From the NCBI RefSeq assembly GCF_047974105.1, contig NZ_JBHYRS010000006.1, forward strand, positions 80,299-144,298: 64,000 bases of DNA, given 5' to 3'. A program made the position numbers and the translations under genes. The notes beneath the pieces were generated by a model that saw nothing but the letters and a program-made list of their open reading frames with translations, did no database searches and was not told the DNA's origin. This DNA comes from Mitsuokella sp047974105 (GTDB lineage: Bacteria; Bacillota; Negativicutes; Selenomonadales; Selenomonadaceae). Positions 43,446 to 52,374 of this stretch are shown here, piece by piece (position 1 is the first letter of the stretch; every line of letters begins with the position of its first letter).

Positions 43446-43931
43446 TCAGTTCTCTGGTTTCGGCTTTTTGCGCTTGCCCGTTACCGACTCGACTTCGAGG
43501 CAGTAGACGGCCGTGCGCGGAATGGCGGCCGGATTAAAATAGGCGTTCTCGCCCGGATGGTAATGGTCCATCAGGCAGGCGAGTGAAGCCGCTTTTTCCT
43601 CCTCGGGGACCATATGCAGGCGGCCTTTGCCGACGACGCTTTCATATGCATAGGTGCAGTAGCCCTTATCGGCGAAATACTGCAGCTTGTGTTTCGTGTC
43701 CATCTCAAATGAGGCGCGGCTGTCGCGGGCCATGAGCTCGAGCTTGCGGCCCTCAAGGGCACTGTGGAAGTGGAGAAAAATCTTTCCGTCGCGTTCCTCA
43801 ACGCCGTAATTTATGGGCAGAATGTAAGGGTAGCCGTCCTCGTCGTTGAGCGCAAGCCGGCAGACCTGCGCTTTTTTCATGACTTCGATGATTTCGGCTC
43901 TATTCGTGATTTCGCGGTCGTGTCTTCTCAT
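43446..43931 (-). CDS. NimA-like FMN-binding protein (pyridoxamine-oxidase superfamily)
   Basis: 161 aa from the ATG at 43931 (after AAAGG; MRRHDREITNRAEI matches the usual NimA start). Pattern: VCRLALNDEDGYPYILPINYG, FLHFHSALEGRKLEL, RASFEMDTKHKL, and YESVVGKGRLHMVPEEEK. NimA-type proteins bind FMN and can reduce nitroimidazoles, but most members have a natural redox role. Third member of the superfamily in the window. Single gene. Confidence 0.88.
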   Translation of the reverse strand: MRRHDREITNRAEIIEVMKKAQVCRLALNDEDGYPYILPINYGVEERDGKIFLHFHSALEGRKLELMARDSRASFEMDTKHKLQYFADKGYCTYAYESVVGKGRLHMVPEEEKAASLACLMDHYHPGENAYFNPAAIPRTAVYCLEVESVTGKRKKPKPEN

Positions 43932-44146
43932 GGGATTATTCATCCTTTCGTTGCAGCTGTACAGATATTAAACTCGTGATTTAATTCTCCCTTTTACGTG
44001 AAATATCCTGCAGGTCTATTGCCAAAATATAATATATGAAATTTACAATTGACAAGACAATTGCCGTGGGTTGGGCAGGAAATCATCATTTAGACAAGAA
44101 AATAATAAGAGAATAAATTTTTTATATTTGAGAAGGAGAGATGCAT

Positions 44147-45145
44147 ATGTTGGACCGTATTTTAGGAGCCTTGTACGGCATGGCTCTGGGGGATTCGATG
44201 GGCATGCCGTCGGAGCTTCTGAGCCGCCGCAAAATCAAGGAAGTCTTTGGCGAGATCAAGACGTTTGAGGACAGTCCGTCGGCCAATCCGGCGGCCATAG
44301 GCCTGAAGAAGGGCGAGTTCACGGATGACACAGCACAGGCTTTGATCATCGTGGATTCCCTGATGGAGAACAACTATGTACCGGACAAGCGCATCATTGC
44401 GAAGAATCTGATTAAGTGGGCCGTTGACACGGATGCCTTTGCCAAGAACATCTTAGGGCAGAGTTCCAAGGCCGCCTTACATGCCATTCAGGCAGGGGAG
44501 GATCCTGAGCCCTATACGGTCAAAGCCGTGACAAACGGCGCTGCCATGCGCATTGCGCCGATTGGCTGCCTGTTTCCGAGCAATGACCTGCCGGGCCTTG
44601 CCAAGTATGTGGCCCGCATCAGCGAAGCCACGCACAAGACGGATGTGACCATTGGCGGTGCCGGCATGGTGGCCGCAGCCGTCAGCGCAGCCCTGGAAGA
44701 TAAGTCGTGGGAAGACATCATGAGCACGGCAGAGAACTGCTATATGTTTGCTTCGAGTTACGGCGCTGAGACGTATCAGGCTTCGCCAAAAGCAAGACTC
44801 AAGCTCGCATTGGAGCTGGCAGAGAAGTACCGCGATACGCCGAAACGCTTCTCCCTGTCCATTTACGAAATCATCGGCACGACGACGCTGATGAGCGAGG
44901 CTGTGCCGGCTGCTCTTGCGATGGCGTATTATTACCGCGCCCCGGAGGCCTGCAGTCTGGCCTGTGCGAATCTTGGCGGCGATACGGATACCATCGGGGC
45001 TATGGCCGTCGCTGTCTGCGGGGCCAAGGCCGGTGCAAACGGCATCCGCAAAGAATTGAAAGATGTACTCGAACGCAGCAACCATGTCGACTTTTCGCAT
45101 TATGCCGAAAGCCTGCTCGAACATCGCGGCAAAGTCAGCTGCTGA
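44147..45145 (+). CDS. ADP-ribosylglycohydrolase-family protein (YegU-like)
   Basis: 332 aa from ATG 44147 after AAGGAGAG (a second ATG lies six bases upstream). Metal-binding motifs of the DraG/ARH family: FTDDTAQALIIVDSL (residues about 45-60) and NLGGDTDTIGAMAVAV (about 279). The fold hydrolyses ADP-ribose or nucleoside bonds using Mg2+. In E. coli the orthologous layout yegT-yegU-yegV joins a nucleoside transporter, this protein and a PfkB kinase; here an NCS1 permease and a PfkB kinase follow. It likely removes the base from, or processes, an imported nucleoside. Substrate inferred from context. Confidence 0.88.
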   Translation: MLDRILGALYGMALGDSMGMPSELLSRRKIKEVFGEIKTFEDSPSANPAAIGLKKGEFTDDTAQALIIVDSLMENNYVPDKRIIAKNLIKWAVDTDAFAKNILGQSSKAALHAIQAGEDPEPYTVKAVTNGAAMRIAPIGCLFPSNDLPGLAKYVARISEATHKTDVTIGGAGMVAAAVSAALEDKSWEDIMSTAENCYMFASSYGAETYQASPKARLKLALELAEKYRDTPKRFSLSIYEIIGTTTLMSEAVPAALAMAYYYRAPEACSLACANLGGDTDTIGAMAVAVCGAKAGANGIRKELKDVLERSNHVDFSHYAESLLEHRGKVSC

Positions 45146-45183
45146 GATTGATTTGCATCATTGTATATTGAGGAGGAAAACTT

Positions 45184-46551
45184 ATGAGCACGGAAAAAGA
45201 AACAACATTTTTACCGCCTTCTGAACGGACGGATAAGCCGCGAAGCCTGTTCTTCCTGTACTGCGCGGCCAACATCGGCATTCTCGGTCTCGTTTACGGC
45301 GCCATCATCATCGGCTACAAGCTGAGTTTCATTCAGGCCATTCTCGTCACGGTCATCGGTTCCTTTTCCTTTGGCCTTGTCGGTCTCATGAGTCTGGCCG
45401 GACATGATACGGGCACGGTGACGTTTGTCCTGTCAAGGGCCTCGTTTGGCTTTAAAGGCAATCTCATTCCAGCTGTGGCAGCTCTCATCAGCCATGCGGG
45501 CTGGCTGTCCATCAACGTCTGTACGGGCGCTTTGACCGTTCTTGCACTTTTTGTCACCTGCGGCCTTGCGACATCGCCTTTGACCATGGGCATTGCGCTG
45601 GCGATTTTCGTGGCATTGATTCTCGTTTCGGTGCTGTTCAGCCATAAGATGCTGATTCGCATGCAGACCATCTGCACATACCTCTTTGGTTTTTTGACAC
45701 TCGTCATTTTGTTTATCATCATCCCGAAGACGGACTGGCAGGTCCTCTTTGCCATGCCGAGCGGCGACTGGCTCGGCAATTTTCTGCCGGCACTGGCGTT
45801 CGTCGCAGCGGGCACGGGCATTGGCTGGACGAGTTATGCGGCCGATTACAGCTGCCATCAGGACCCGAAAAACACGCGCAGCCAGGTCGGCTGGGCCGTC
45901 ACGCTTGGCGGCGCGATTCCACTCATCCTGATGCTCAGCGTCGGCATTCTGCTTTCGACGCAGGTGCCGGACCTTGCCCAATCGTCTAATCCGATTGAAG
46001 TCATCAAGGGTGCTCTGCCGACGAACCTTGCCATTATCTACTACATCACGGCCATCGGCGGCCTGACGCCGCAGTGCTTCTTAGGCCTGAAATCTTCCAA
46101 GCTCGTTCTCAAAGCGGCCCATCTCATTTGGGATGACAAGTGGATTCTCGTATTCCAGACTATCATCGTCACGGTCATTCCGGCTTACATCCTGTTCGTT
46201 GCACAGGATTTTCAGGGCACGCTCGAAGGCTTCCTCGGCATCATCGGCAAGCTCCTCGCTGCCTGGTCGTCCGTCTTCCTCGTTGACTATCTGATGCTGC
46301 GCTGGAAAAACGGCTATGACAAGACGCTGCTGACGGACCCCATGAAGAACCGCATCAATTATCACGGCGTCATCAGCTGGATTGTCGGCTTCGTCGTCGG
46401 CATGCTGTTTTCCAAGACGTTCATCTTTGCAGGTCCGTTTGCCACGGGTATTTTTGCCGGCAACAGCCTGAACGTCCTTTTGACACTGGTCGTCAGCGGC
46501 CTCCTGTATTTCATCCTGACCGTCTGTGACAAGAACAGGTCCACGCTTTAA
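45184..46551 (+). CDS. NCS1-family nucleobase/nucleoside permease (CodB-like)
   Basis: 455 aa, about 12 membrane segments. The start LFFLYCAANIGILGLVYGA, the conserved SRASFGFKGNLIPAVAA and GTGIGWTSYAADYS fit the cytosine/purine NCS1 symporters. It takes up a nucleobase or nucleoside with a cation. It is between the YegU-like and PfkB-kinase genes, 38 bases after the first. The stop is followed at once by the kinase gene's ribosome-binding site. This replaces the MFS transporter YegT of the E. coli layout. Confidence 0.88.
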   Translation: MSTEKETTFLPPSERTDKPRSLFFLYCAANIGILGLVYGAIIIGYKLSFIQAILVTVIGSFSFGLVGLMSLAGHDTGTVTFVLSRASFGFKGNLIPAVAALISHAGWLSINVCTGALTVLALFVTCGLATSPLTMGIALAIFVALILVSVLFSHKMLIRMQTICTYLFGFLTLVILFIIIPKTDWQVLFAMPSGDWLGNFLPALAFVAAGTGIGWTSYAADYSCHQDPKNTRSQVGWAVTLGGAIPLILMLSVGILLSTQVPDLAQSSNPIEVIKGALPTNLAIIYYITAIGGLTPQCFLGLKSSKLVLKAAHLIWDDKWILVFQTIIVTVIPAYILFVAQDFQGTLEGFLGIIGKLLAAWSSVFLVDYLMLRWKNGYDKTLLTDPMKNRINYHGVISWIVGFVVGMLFSKTFIFAGPFATGIFAGNSLNVLLTLVVSGLLYFILTVCDKNRSTL

Positions 46552-46566
46552 GGGGAGATGGGCTTT

Positions 46567-47442
46567 ATGGTGAAAAATATCCTGATCCTCGGCTCCGCTG
46601 TCATCGATGTCATCATCGACATTGAGCGCCTGCCCAAGGCCGGCGAAGATATCACGGGCCTGCAGAAGGGCATGGTAGTTGGCGGCTGCGCCTTTAATGT
46701 CTCCAAAATCCTCGATGAACTGCAGGTCTCCCATGACTTATGCGTGCCAGTCGGCAGGGGCCTGTACGCCGATAAAATCCGCAGCACTCTGCAGGCCGGT
46801 CATCACGATGTCATGATTGAGGACGCGCGCTGTGACAATGGCTACTGCCTTTCCTTAGTTGAGGCCAACGGGGAGCGCACATTCATCACGATTGACGGCA
46901 TCGAGACGAAATGGCTTGACAGCTGGCTGGCAAACATCGATGCTGCGGCTTATGACTATATCTATGCCTCGGGCTACGGCTTTCAGGACAGCAACAACAG
47001 CGGCGATGTCATCCTGAAATTCCTGCGGCGCAAGCGCCCTGACTGCCGTCTCGTCCTCGACCCTGGGCCGCGCCTCTTAGGCAAGCGCTTTCAAAAAGAA
47101 CTTCTCGGCATGGGCACCATTCTCGAACTCAACGAGGGGGAGGCAAAGGCCATGACGGACAGGACTGACGTCCGCGAGGCCGCCAAAGAACTGCAGGCCG
47201 CGACGAAACAGCCTGTCATCGTGACACTGGGCAAACAGGGAACGCTCTGTGTCAATGAAAACGAGGCTTTTCTCGTGCCGACCAAGCCCGTCAAGGCCAT
47301 CGACACCATCGGTGCCGGCGACTCGCATACCGCAGGTTTCCTCGCGGCTCTGTCAAATGGCAAATCGCTGCGTGAAGCCTGCGAAGAAGCCAACCGCGTG
47401 GCCGCGCTGGTCGTACAGCATGTCGGCTGCTCCTTAAAATAA
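46567..47442 (+). CDS. PfkB-family sugar/nucleoside kinase (YegV-like)
   Basis: 291 aa from ATG 46567 (AGGGGAG nine bases upstream). PfkB motifs: VVGGCAFNVSKIL (N-terminal) and DTIGAGDSHTAGFLAAL (C-terminal, with catalytic Asp). It phosphorylates a ribose-like sugar or nucleoside released or imported by the operon partners. Operon: ADP-ribosylglycohydrolase, permease, this kinase. The end converges on the zinc-ribbon gene with a palindrome between. Confidence 0.9.
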   Translation: MVKNILILGSAVIDVIIDIERLPKAGEDITGLQKGMVVGGCAFNVSKILDELQVSHDLCVPVGRGLYADKIRSTLQAGHHDVMIEDARCDNGYCLSLVEANGERTFITIDGIETKWLDSWLANIDAAAYDYIYASGYGFQDSNNSGDVILKFLRRKRPDCRLVLDPGPRLLGKRFQKELLGMGTILELNEGEAKAMTDRTDVREAAKELQAATKQPVIVTLGKQGTLCVNENEAFLVPTKPVKAIDTIGAGDSHTAGFLAALSNGKSLREACEEANRVAALVVQHVGCSLK

Positions 47443-47455
47443 AAGAATAAAAATG

Positions 47456-47491
47456 CCCCTGAAAAAGTCCAGTACTGGACTTTTTCAGGGG
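47456..47491. repeat. Dispersed palindrome, copy 6 (extended arms)
   Basis: 36-bp perfect palindrome: core half-site GAAAAAGTCCAG with extra outer arms CCCCT/AGGGG that occur at no other copy. It lies between convergent genes. Confidence 0.92.
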
Positions 47492-47533
47492 TTTCTTTTT
47501 ATTTTGAGCCGTAAAGGAACTATATAGTATTGC

Positions 47534-48562
47534 TTAGTTCACAATGCGGATAAAGATTTTTGCGGCATTATCCCACGAACCGTAATTCGGCACGACGGTG
47601 AAGACGGCTTCGCCAGGAGCATTGGCCGTGATGATTTTTTCGGTGCTGGAGCCCTTGCCGCCGGTTTTGCCGGCCGTGGTGACGCTGACGCAGTTCTTTG
47701 GCGTCACGATGCCCATCTTGTCGCGGTTGTTATCCGTCATGAGGCGCAGCACGCCGGCTTCGCCGGAATTGTCACCGGGATAGAGGTGAAGCTTCTGGCC
47801 CACGTGCATCTCGATGGAATTCTGCGAGAGGTGCAGCTGAGTCGTCTTGCCGCCGGTGTACGTCACATCGATGGTATCGCTGCTGGCTTTCGCAGTCTGT
47901 TTAGCTTTATTGGCATTTTCCTCAGGAATACGGACGCTGATGTACGCGATTTTATTCGTATCCTCGCTGACGGCAAAGCGCAGGATGCCGTTTTTGCCAT
48001 CGAGGGACTGGAAGGAGTATTCATAGAGCATCTGCCCGTTGTATTCCATTTTATTGTAGGAACTGCCATATGCTTTTACCATGTCATCGTACGAATCGCC
48101 CTGATGCAGGCCGCGCTTTGTGGCGACTTTATCGTTGTCGGACACGAGGGAAGTCAGTTTGTTGTTCGTCGAACCGACTTTGAGGCCCTCATAAAAATAA
48201 TACATGTGATTGTCTTCCTGCTTGGAAGACTCCTCCTGACCAAGGCGTTCGTGCATTTCGTCAAGCGTGAGGTCGAGGTCAAGACCGCCTAACGAGAGGT
48301 CCGAGGTCATTTCCGGCGTTTTGGCCGCTGTGTCAGCAGCTGCTGTCTGTTTACTCGGGGCTGACGCCGGTGCCTGCTGGCCAAAATAATTCTTACCGGC
48401 CCAGAAGCCGACAGCGCCAATGACGACAAGGCCGGCAATGGCCATGGCAATATATTTTTTCCGTGTCTTCTTTTTATCGGGTTCCAGCTTCTGACCGCAT
48501 TTCATGCAGAATTTTGCATTGTCGTCCAGCTGGGTACCGCAGTTTGGACAGAACTTCGACAT
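47534..48562 (-). CDS. Zinc-ribbon membrane-anchored protein
   Basis: 342 aa from the ATG at 48562 (behind GAGGTGGA). The N-terminus is a zinc ribbon with two CxxC pairs (KFCPNCG and KFCMKCGQ), then a basic stretch and a membrane helix (IAMAIAGLVVIGAVGFWAG, about 42-60). The rest is an extracytoplasmic domain with an Ala/Thr/Ser-rich linker, then DLDLTLDEMHERLGQEESSK and a beta-rich end. Zinc-ribbon plus single helix plus outer domain is common in Firmicutes; the function here is unknown. The next gene (48652-49719), upstream on the same strand, may be co-transcribed. Confidence 0.75.
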   Translation of the reverse strand: MSKFCPNCGTQLDDNAKFCMKCGQKLEPDKKKTRKKYIAMAIAGLVVIGAVGFWAGKNYFGQQAPASAPSKQTAAADTAAKTPEMTSDLSLGGLDLDLTLDEMHERLGQEESSKQEDNHMYYFYEGLKVGSTNNKLTSLVSDNDKVATKRGLHQGDSYDDMVKAYGSSYNKMEYNGQMLYEYSFQSLDGKNGILRFAVSEDTNKIAYISVRIPEENANKAKQTAKASSDTIDVTYTGGKTTQLHLSQNSIEMHVGQKLHLYPGDNSGEAGVLRLMTDNNRDKMGIVTPKNCVSVTTAGKTGGKGSSTEKIITANAPGEAVFTVVPNYGSWDNAAKIFIRIVN

Positions 48563-48651
48563 AAAATCCACCTCGTCGTAAAATCAGATAATTTTTTCTA
48601 ATATACTAGACTTCAACATGAAGTAGAGTTTTCCTGCCTCGGCAAGGCCAG

Positions 48652-49719
48652 TTACTTCTTGATTTTTCGCTTGAGCTGTGCAAAGTCGCGGTAAAAGCCA
48701 TTGATGGTGGCGTTTATCGTATCGTCGTGGTCGTCTGACTCGAAGTCGACAAAATCGTGGCGTCCGGCAAAGACGCGCTGAAGTCTCGCGCGGTAGGCGA
48801 GAACGTAGCTGTAATTTTTGCCGCCGCGCTTGATGGCCGTATCGCAGTCGGCCATGGCCTTGCGCGTGGAACCCCGGAAGCCCTTGGCAATCGAGCGCAC
48901 GTAATAAGCCGGCCAATGGTGGCCGTCGAGCCTTAAGGCTTGATCGGCCATGGCTTCCGCGCCGTAGTGGTCGTAAAGCGACTCTTTGTAGAGCGCCCAT
49001 AACGTATAATAGAAGGGATCTTTCGGGTCGGTATCGATGGCCTTCTGGAGGTCCTGTTCAAAAGAAGCCTGATTCGCCGTGCCCATGAGGTCCAACAGGG
49101 CAATACGGCCGTAAATGTCAGCCGGCACGATGCCATTGCGCTGGTCAACGAAATCTTCGAGATTGCTGCGCACGACCGAAATGCTGCTCGGATTTTTCTG
49201 CAGTCGTTTGAGTTCGGTCTCGGCTAACAGATTCGCATAGGGGTCATTGCCCGTGTCACGCATCTTCTTGTTGACGGCCTCGCGGTTCTTTTCCTTTTCC
49301 TCGGCGAGCTGACTCTGCAGGTTCTGAATCTGGTTGTTGGCATCGATGCGCTTTTGGAAGTCATTGTCGTCGACCGAGGCCTTGATGGCCGCATGGATGA
49401 CAAGGGTATTGTTGACAAAATCCTGCGTGTATGTGCAGTCCTTGATCTGCATCGTCTGAATGCTGATGACTTCGACCTGATCGTCCGTGAGTTTGAGATT
49501 CTTCGTCTTTGAATACGAACGGACATAGACACCGGCTTTTTCCGCAGCATTGCGCATGGCATCTTTGCGCGCGTTTTCCTTGGCCGAGGCAATCGTATCA
49601 TTTTCGCCCATTTGGTAAACGCCCGTAGCCTCGATGGTCTGTGTCTTCGCCATGGCGGCAGGTGCGGCAAAGAGCAGGCCGCAGCACAGCAGCGATAAAA
49701 TCTTGGCTTTTTTTGACAA
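48652..49719 (-). CDS. Secreted LPP20/FlgT-N-like domain protein with TPR repeats
   Basis: 355 aa. A signal peptide (MSKKAKILSLLCCGLLFAAP, cut after AMA) precedes a domain reading EATGVYQMGENDTIASAKEN, ARKDAMRNAAEKAGVYVRS, typical of the LPP20/FlgT-N type. A charged helix (LQSQLAEEKEKNREAVNKK) leads into helical TPR-like repeats (about 200-340: FYYTLWALYKESLYDHYGAEA). It is probably periplasmic or outer-membrane associated. Function unknown. Upstream partner to the zinc-ribbon gene. Confidence 0.75.
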   Translation of the reverse strand: MSKKAKILSLLCCGLLFAAPAAMAKTQTIEATGVYQMGENDTIASAKENARKDAMRNAAEKAGVYVRSYSKTKNLKLTDDQVEVISIQTMQIKDCTYTQDFVNNTLVIHAAIKASVDDNDFQKRIDANNQIQNLQSQLAEEKEKNREAVNKKMRDTGNDPYANLLAETELKRLQKNPSSISVVRSNLEDFVDQRNGIVPADIYGRIALLDLMGTANQASFEQDLQKAIDTDPKDPFYYTLWALYKESLYDHYGAEAMADQALRLDGHHWPAYYVRSIAKGFRGSTRKAMADCDTAIKRGGKNYSYVLAYRARLQRVFAGRHDFVDFESDDHDDTINATINGFYRDFAQLKRKIKK

Positions 49720-50043
49720 AACAGCACACTTCTTTCTGACATGCTAAATAGTTTGCTTCTATTATATAACATACAACGCCATTAGAACGCGGGTCAATGT
49801 ACCGGAACTAAAAGAAAGTTTACTTACGATAATTTATTTTTATCGGAAGTAAACTTTACATACATCTCAAATCTCTCTCTAGAAACGCAGCTGAAAAAGT
49901 CCAGTACTGGACTTTTTCAGCTGCGTTTCTTTTTTATGCGAAAAATATTTTTGTCTGACGTTTTGGCAGGAATCCATACAGTTTGCCGCGAATCATAAAG
50001 CATCGTGATGTAAACTGCCTTACTCAAGGGGGATTTTACTTAT
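49720..50043. other. Divergent intergenic region with two large inverted repeats
   Basis: This 324-base gap lies between two genes that run away from each other. It holds an inverted repeat at 49815-49857 (AAAGTTTACTT/AAGTAAACTTT, inner CGATAA/TTATCG) and a 50-bp palindrome at 49881-49930. A TTGTCT -35-like box lies near 49950. No coding frame fits. Confidence 0.6.
49881..49930. repeat. Dispersed palindrome, copy 7 (50 bp, perfect)
   Basis: Core half-site GAAAAAGTCCAG with outer arms AGAAACGCAGCT and its complement; all 25 base pairs match. It lies between divergent genes, where a terminator is not expected. Confidence 0.92.
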
Positions 50044-50922
50044 ATGCTTTATACAATTGAAAACGACAAGCTGTGCGTGCAGGTACGCGACCACGGCGCA
50101 GAGCTGCGTTCCATCAAGGAACGCGCGGATGAGACGGAATATCTTTGGAACGGCGATCCAACTTGGTGGAAATACAGCTCGCCGGTGCTTTTCCCGATCA
50201 TCGGCAAAGTCAGGGATGGAAAATACCGCGTGGACGGCAAGGAATACGAGCTGCCGAGCCATGGCCTTGGCCGTATCTCCGACTTCAAGCTCGTCGAGAA
50301 AAAGGCGGACCGCATTGCCTTTTCGCTGCTTTGGAGCGAGGAATCACTCAAAAAATATCCGTGGAAATTTGAGCTGCTTGTCGCCTATGAGCTGCATGAT
50401 AAGGCCATCAAAGTCATCTGGACCATCCGCAATCACGATGACCACGAAATGATTTACTCCATCGGTGCCCACGGCGCTTACCGCTGCCCGATTGTCCATG
50501 GCGAGAGCTTCTCCGACTGCTATCTGGAATTCAATAAAGCGGAAGACGCCCCCAATATGCCGCTCAATGAAAATGGCCAGTTCCTGCGCACCAAAGGCGA
50601 CAAACCTTTAAAGGGTACGAAACTGCCCCTGAACTTTGACGAGTTCAAAAATGACGTGCTCGCTTATCACAATCTCCATTCCGACAAAGTCACGATTCGC
50701 TCGACGAAGAGTACAAAATCCCTTTCCATTATCGCCAAGGATTTCCCGTTCTGGGGCTTCTGGACGCCTGTAAAAGGCGGCGCCCCGTTCCTCTGCATCG
50801 AGCCGTGGCACGGCCATGCCGACTACGAAGATTTCGATGGCGATTTCTCCGAGCGTGAGGGCAGCGAACGCCTCGCAGCCGGTGAGGAACAGACCTTCAC
50901 CTATACGATTGCCATTGGCTGA
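50044..50922 (+). CDS. Aldose 1-epimerase-family protein
   Basis: 292 aa. Pattern: DHGAELRSIKERADETEYLWNGDP, the key SHGLGR (about residue 77, catalytic-type His), IWTIRNHDDHEMIYSIGAHGAYRCP in pieces, and a C-terminal GGAPFLCIEPWHGHADYE. These are the galactose mutarotase/LacX-type superfamily residues. It interconverts sugar anomers in the cytoplasm; specificity unknown. Single gene, divergent from the secreted-protein genes at 47.5-49.7 kb. Confidence 0.9.
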   Translation: MLYTIENDKLCVQVRDHGAELRSIKERADETEYLWNGDPTWWKYSSPVLFPIIGKVRDGKYRVDGKEYELPSHGLGRISDFKLVEKKADRIAFSLLWSEESLKKYPWKFELLVAYELHDKAIKVIWTIRNHDDHEMIYSIGAHGAYRCPIVHGESFSDCYLEFNKAEDAPNMPLNENGQFLRTKGDKPLKGTKLPLNFDEFKNDVLAYHNLHSDKVTIRSTKSTKSLSIIAKDFPFWGFWTPVKGGAPFLCIEPWHGHADYEDFDGDFSEREGSERLAAGEEQTFTYTIAIG

Positions 50923-50954
50923 TGCTGCGCATTTGCCAAATTGCTGCTAAATAC

Positions 50955-51006
50955 AAAAAGCACTGCTGAAAAAGTCCAGTACTGGACTTTTTCAGCAGTG
51001 CTTTTT
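50955..51006. repeat. Dispersed palindrome, copy 8 (52 bp, perfect)
   Basis: Core half-site GAAAAAGTCCAG with outer arms AAAAAGCACTGCT and complement. It lies between the epimerase gene and the convergent methyltransferase gene and is longer than any normal terminator stem. Confidence 0.92.
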
Positions 51007-51063
51007 TGATGTAAGAGAGATACTTCAGCTGATTTGCCGATATAGCTGATATATTAGTAGATT

Positions 51064-52185
51064 TTATTTTCCCCAGACGGTTTCCGCGATATCTTTGACG
51101 AGCGCGAGTTTGGCCCACTGTTCCTCTTCGGTGAGTTTGTTGCCGATTTCACAGGAAGCAAAGCCGCACTGCGGACTCAGATAGAGTTTTTCCAGCGGCA
51201 TGTATTTGGCAGCTTCATGGATGCGCGCGATGACGGCGTTTTTATCTTCAAGTTCCGGACGCTTCGTCGTGATCAGGCCGAGCACGACTTTTTTGCCCGG
51301 CGTGACTTCCTTGAGGCATTCGAAGCCGCCGGAACGCTCGTCATCGAATTCAAGATAGTAGGCGTTGACATTTTCCTTGGCGAAAACGTACGGAGCGACG
51401 CGGTCATACGGGCCGCTGGCTGCATACGTCGAATGATAATTGCCACGGCAGATATGCGTGTTGACGATGAGGTCTGCCGGCAGATCCTGCAGTGCGAGGT
51501 TGTTGACGCGCAGATAGCGGTTGGCTTCGCTCTCGACCGTCACGCCCGGTTCGATATGCGTCTGCCAGTAGCCGTCATCAACAATCATGCCCCACGTGCA
51601 GTCATCAAGCTGAATGTTGCGGCAGCCGGCAGCGTAAAGCTCGAGGAAAACGGTATGATACGCGTTCGCAAGGTCCTTGATGAGCGCTTCCTCATCTGGA
51701 TAGAATCTGCGCGTCGTCTCGCCGTTGTCGCCGCGGAAGAGTTCGGCGAGTGTCTGCGCCGGAGCTGGCAGAGTCTGCTTTGCAACGGTATTTTCATCCT
51801 CGAACTGCTTGACGAACTTGAAATGCTCGACAAACGGATGCTTGTGACCGCCAATTTTGCCCGTCACAGCGCAGGAGCCATGTGTCGTTTCTTCGCCGTG
51901 GAAGTGATAGCCATGGTCGAGCTCGATGTGTTCGATGCCCTCAAGTCCCCACATGAAATCGAGGTGCCAATAGCTGCGGCGGAACTCGCCGTCCGTGATG
52001 ACGTGATAGCCGGCCTTTTTCTGTTTGGCAACAAGCTCGCGGATGCAGGTATCCTCAACAGCCTTGAGCTCGTCTGCTGAGATTTTCTTTTCAGCGAACT
52101 GCTGACGTGCTTTCTTGATCTTGGCCGGACGCAGGAAACTGCCGACGTAATCGAAACGGAATGGCGTAGAAAGATGCTTGCTCAT
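51064..52185 (-). CDS. Cobalamin-independent methionine synthase-like methyltransferase (YxjG/YxjH type)
   Basis: 373 aa from the ATG at 52185 behind GAGGAGGAAATT; an open extension upstream reads through a terminator and is rejected. It corresponds to the catalytic C-terminal half of MetE. Zinc ligands are readable: NTHICRGNYH (His and Cys), EFDDERSGGFE (Glu) and SPQCGFAS (Cys). The start RFDYVGSFLRPAKIKKAR fits the family. It transfers a methyl group from a folate or other donor to a thiol, homocysteine in MetE. Donor and acceptor are uncertain because the MetE N-terminal half is absent, as in YxjG/YxjH. Single gene. Confidence 0.88.
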   Translation of the reverse strand: MSKHLSTPFRFDYVGSFLRPAKIKKARQQFAEKKISADELKAVEDTCIRELVAKQKKAGYHVITDGEFRRSYWHLDFMWGLEGIEHIELDHGYHFHGEETTHGSCAVTGKIGGHKHPFVEHFKFVKQFEDENTVAKQTLPAPAQTLAELFRGDNGETTRRFYPDEEALIKDLANAYHTVFLELYAAGCRNIQLDDCTWGMIVDDGYWQTHIEPGVTVESEANRYLRVNNLALQDLPADLIVNTHICRGNYHSTYAASGPYDRVAPYVFAKENVNAYYLEFDDERSGGFECLKEVTPGKKVVLGLITTKRPELEDKNAVIARIHEAAKYMPLEKLYLSPQCGFASCEIGNKLTEEEQWAKLALVKDIAETVWGK

Positions 52186-52282
52186 GATAATTTCCTCCTC
52201 AAAGTCTATATCCATTGCTTCACGTTTGGTGGTCCGATCGGTTGATGCTTCTACTTTACCGCAAAACGGCTGCGATGAAAAA

Positions 52283-52332
52283 TACAAAAAAATCGTCTTT
52301 GGCGATAGATTTCTCCTATGGCTAAAGACGAT
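52283..52332 (-). terminator. Terminator of the EAL gene (minus strand)
   Basis: ATCGTCTTT/AAAGACGAT stem with a 25-base loop and a U run on the minus strand, between the EAL gene stop and the methyltransferase start. Confidence 0.75.
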
Positions 52333-52343
52333 GCAGCCAAACA

Positions 52344-52367
52344 AAAAAGTCCAGCACTGGACTTTTT
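52344..52367. repeat. Dispersed palindrome, copy 9
   Basis: 24 bp with half-site AAAAAGTCCAG and a mismatched GCAC centre, seven bases behind the stop of the EAL gene on the minus strand and right next to a normal terminator. Confidence 0.9.
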
Positions 52368-52374
52368 GCTGGAC

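Noticed and set aside
52186..52344. Longer start for the MetE-like gene
   Set aside because: The extension runs through a terminator hairpin and lacks a ribosome site; the ATG at 52185 follows GAGGAGGAAATT.
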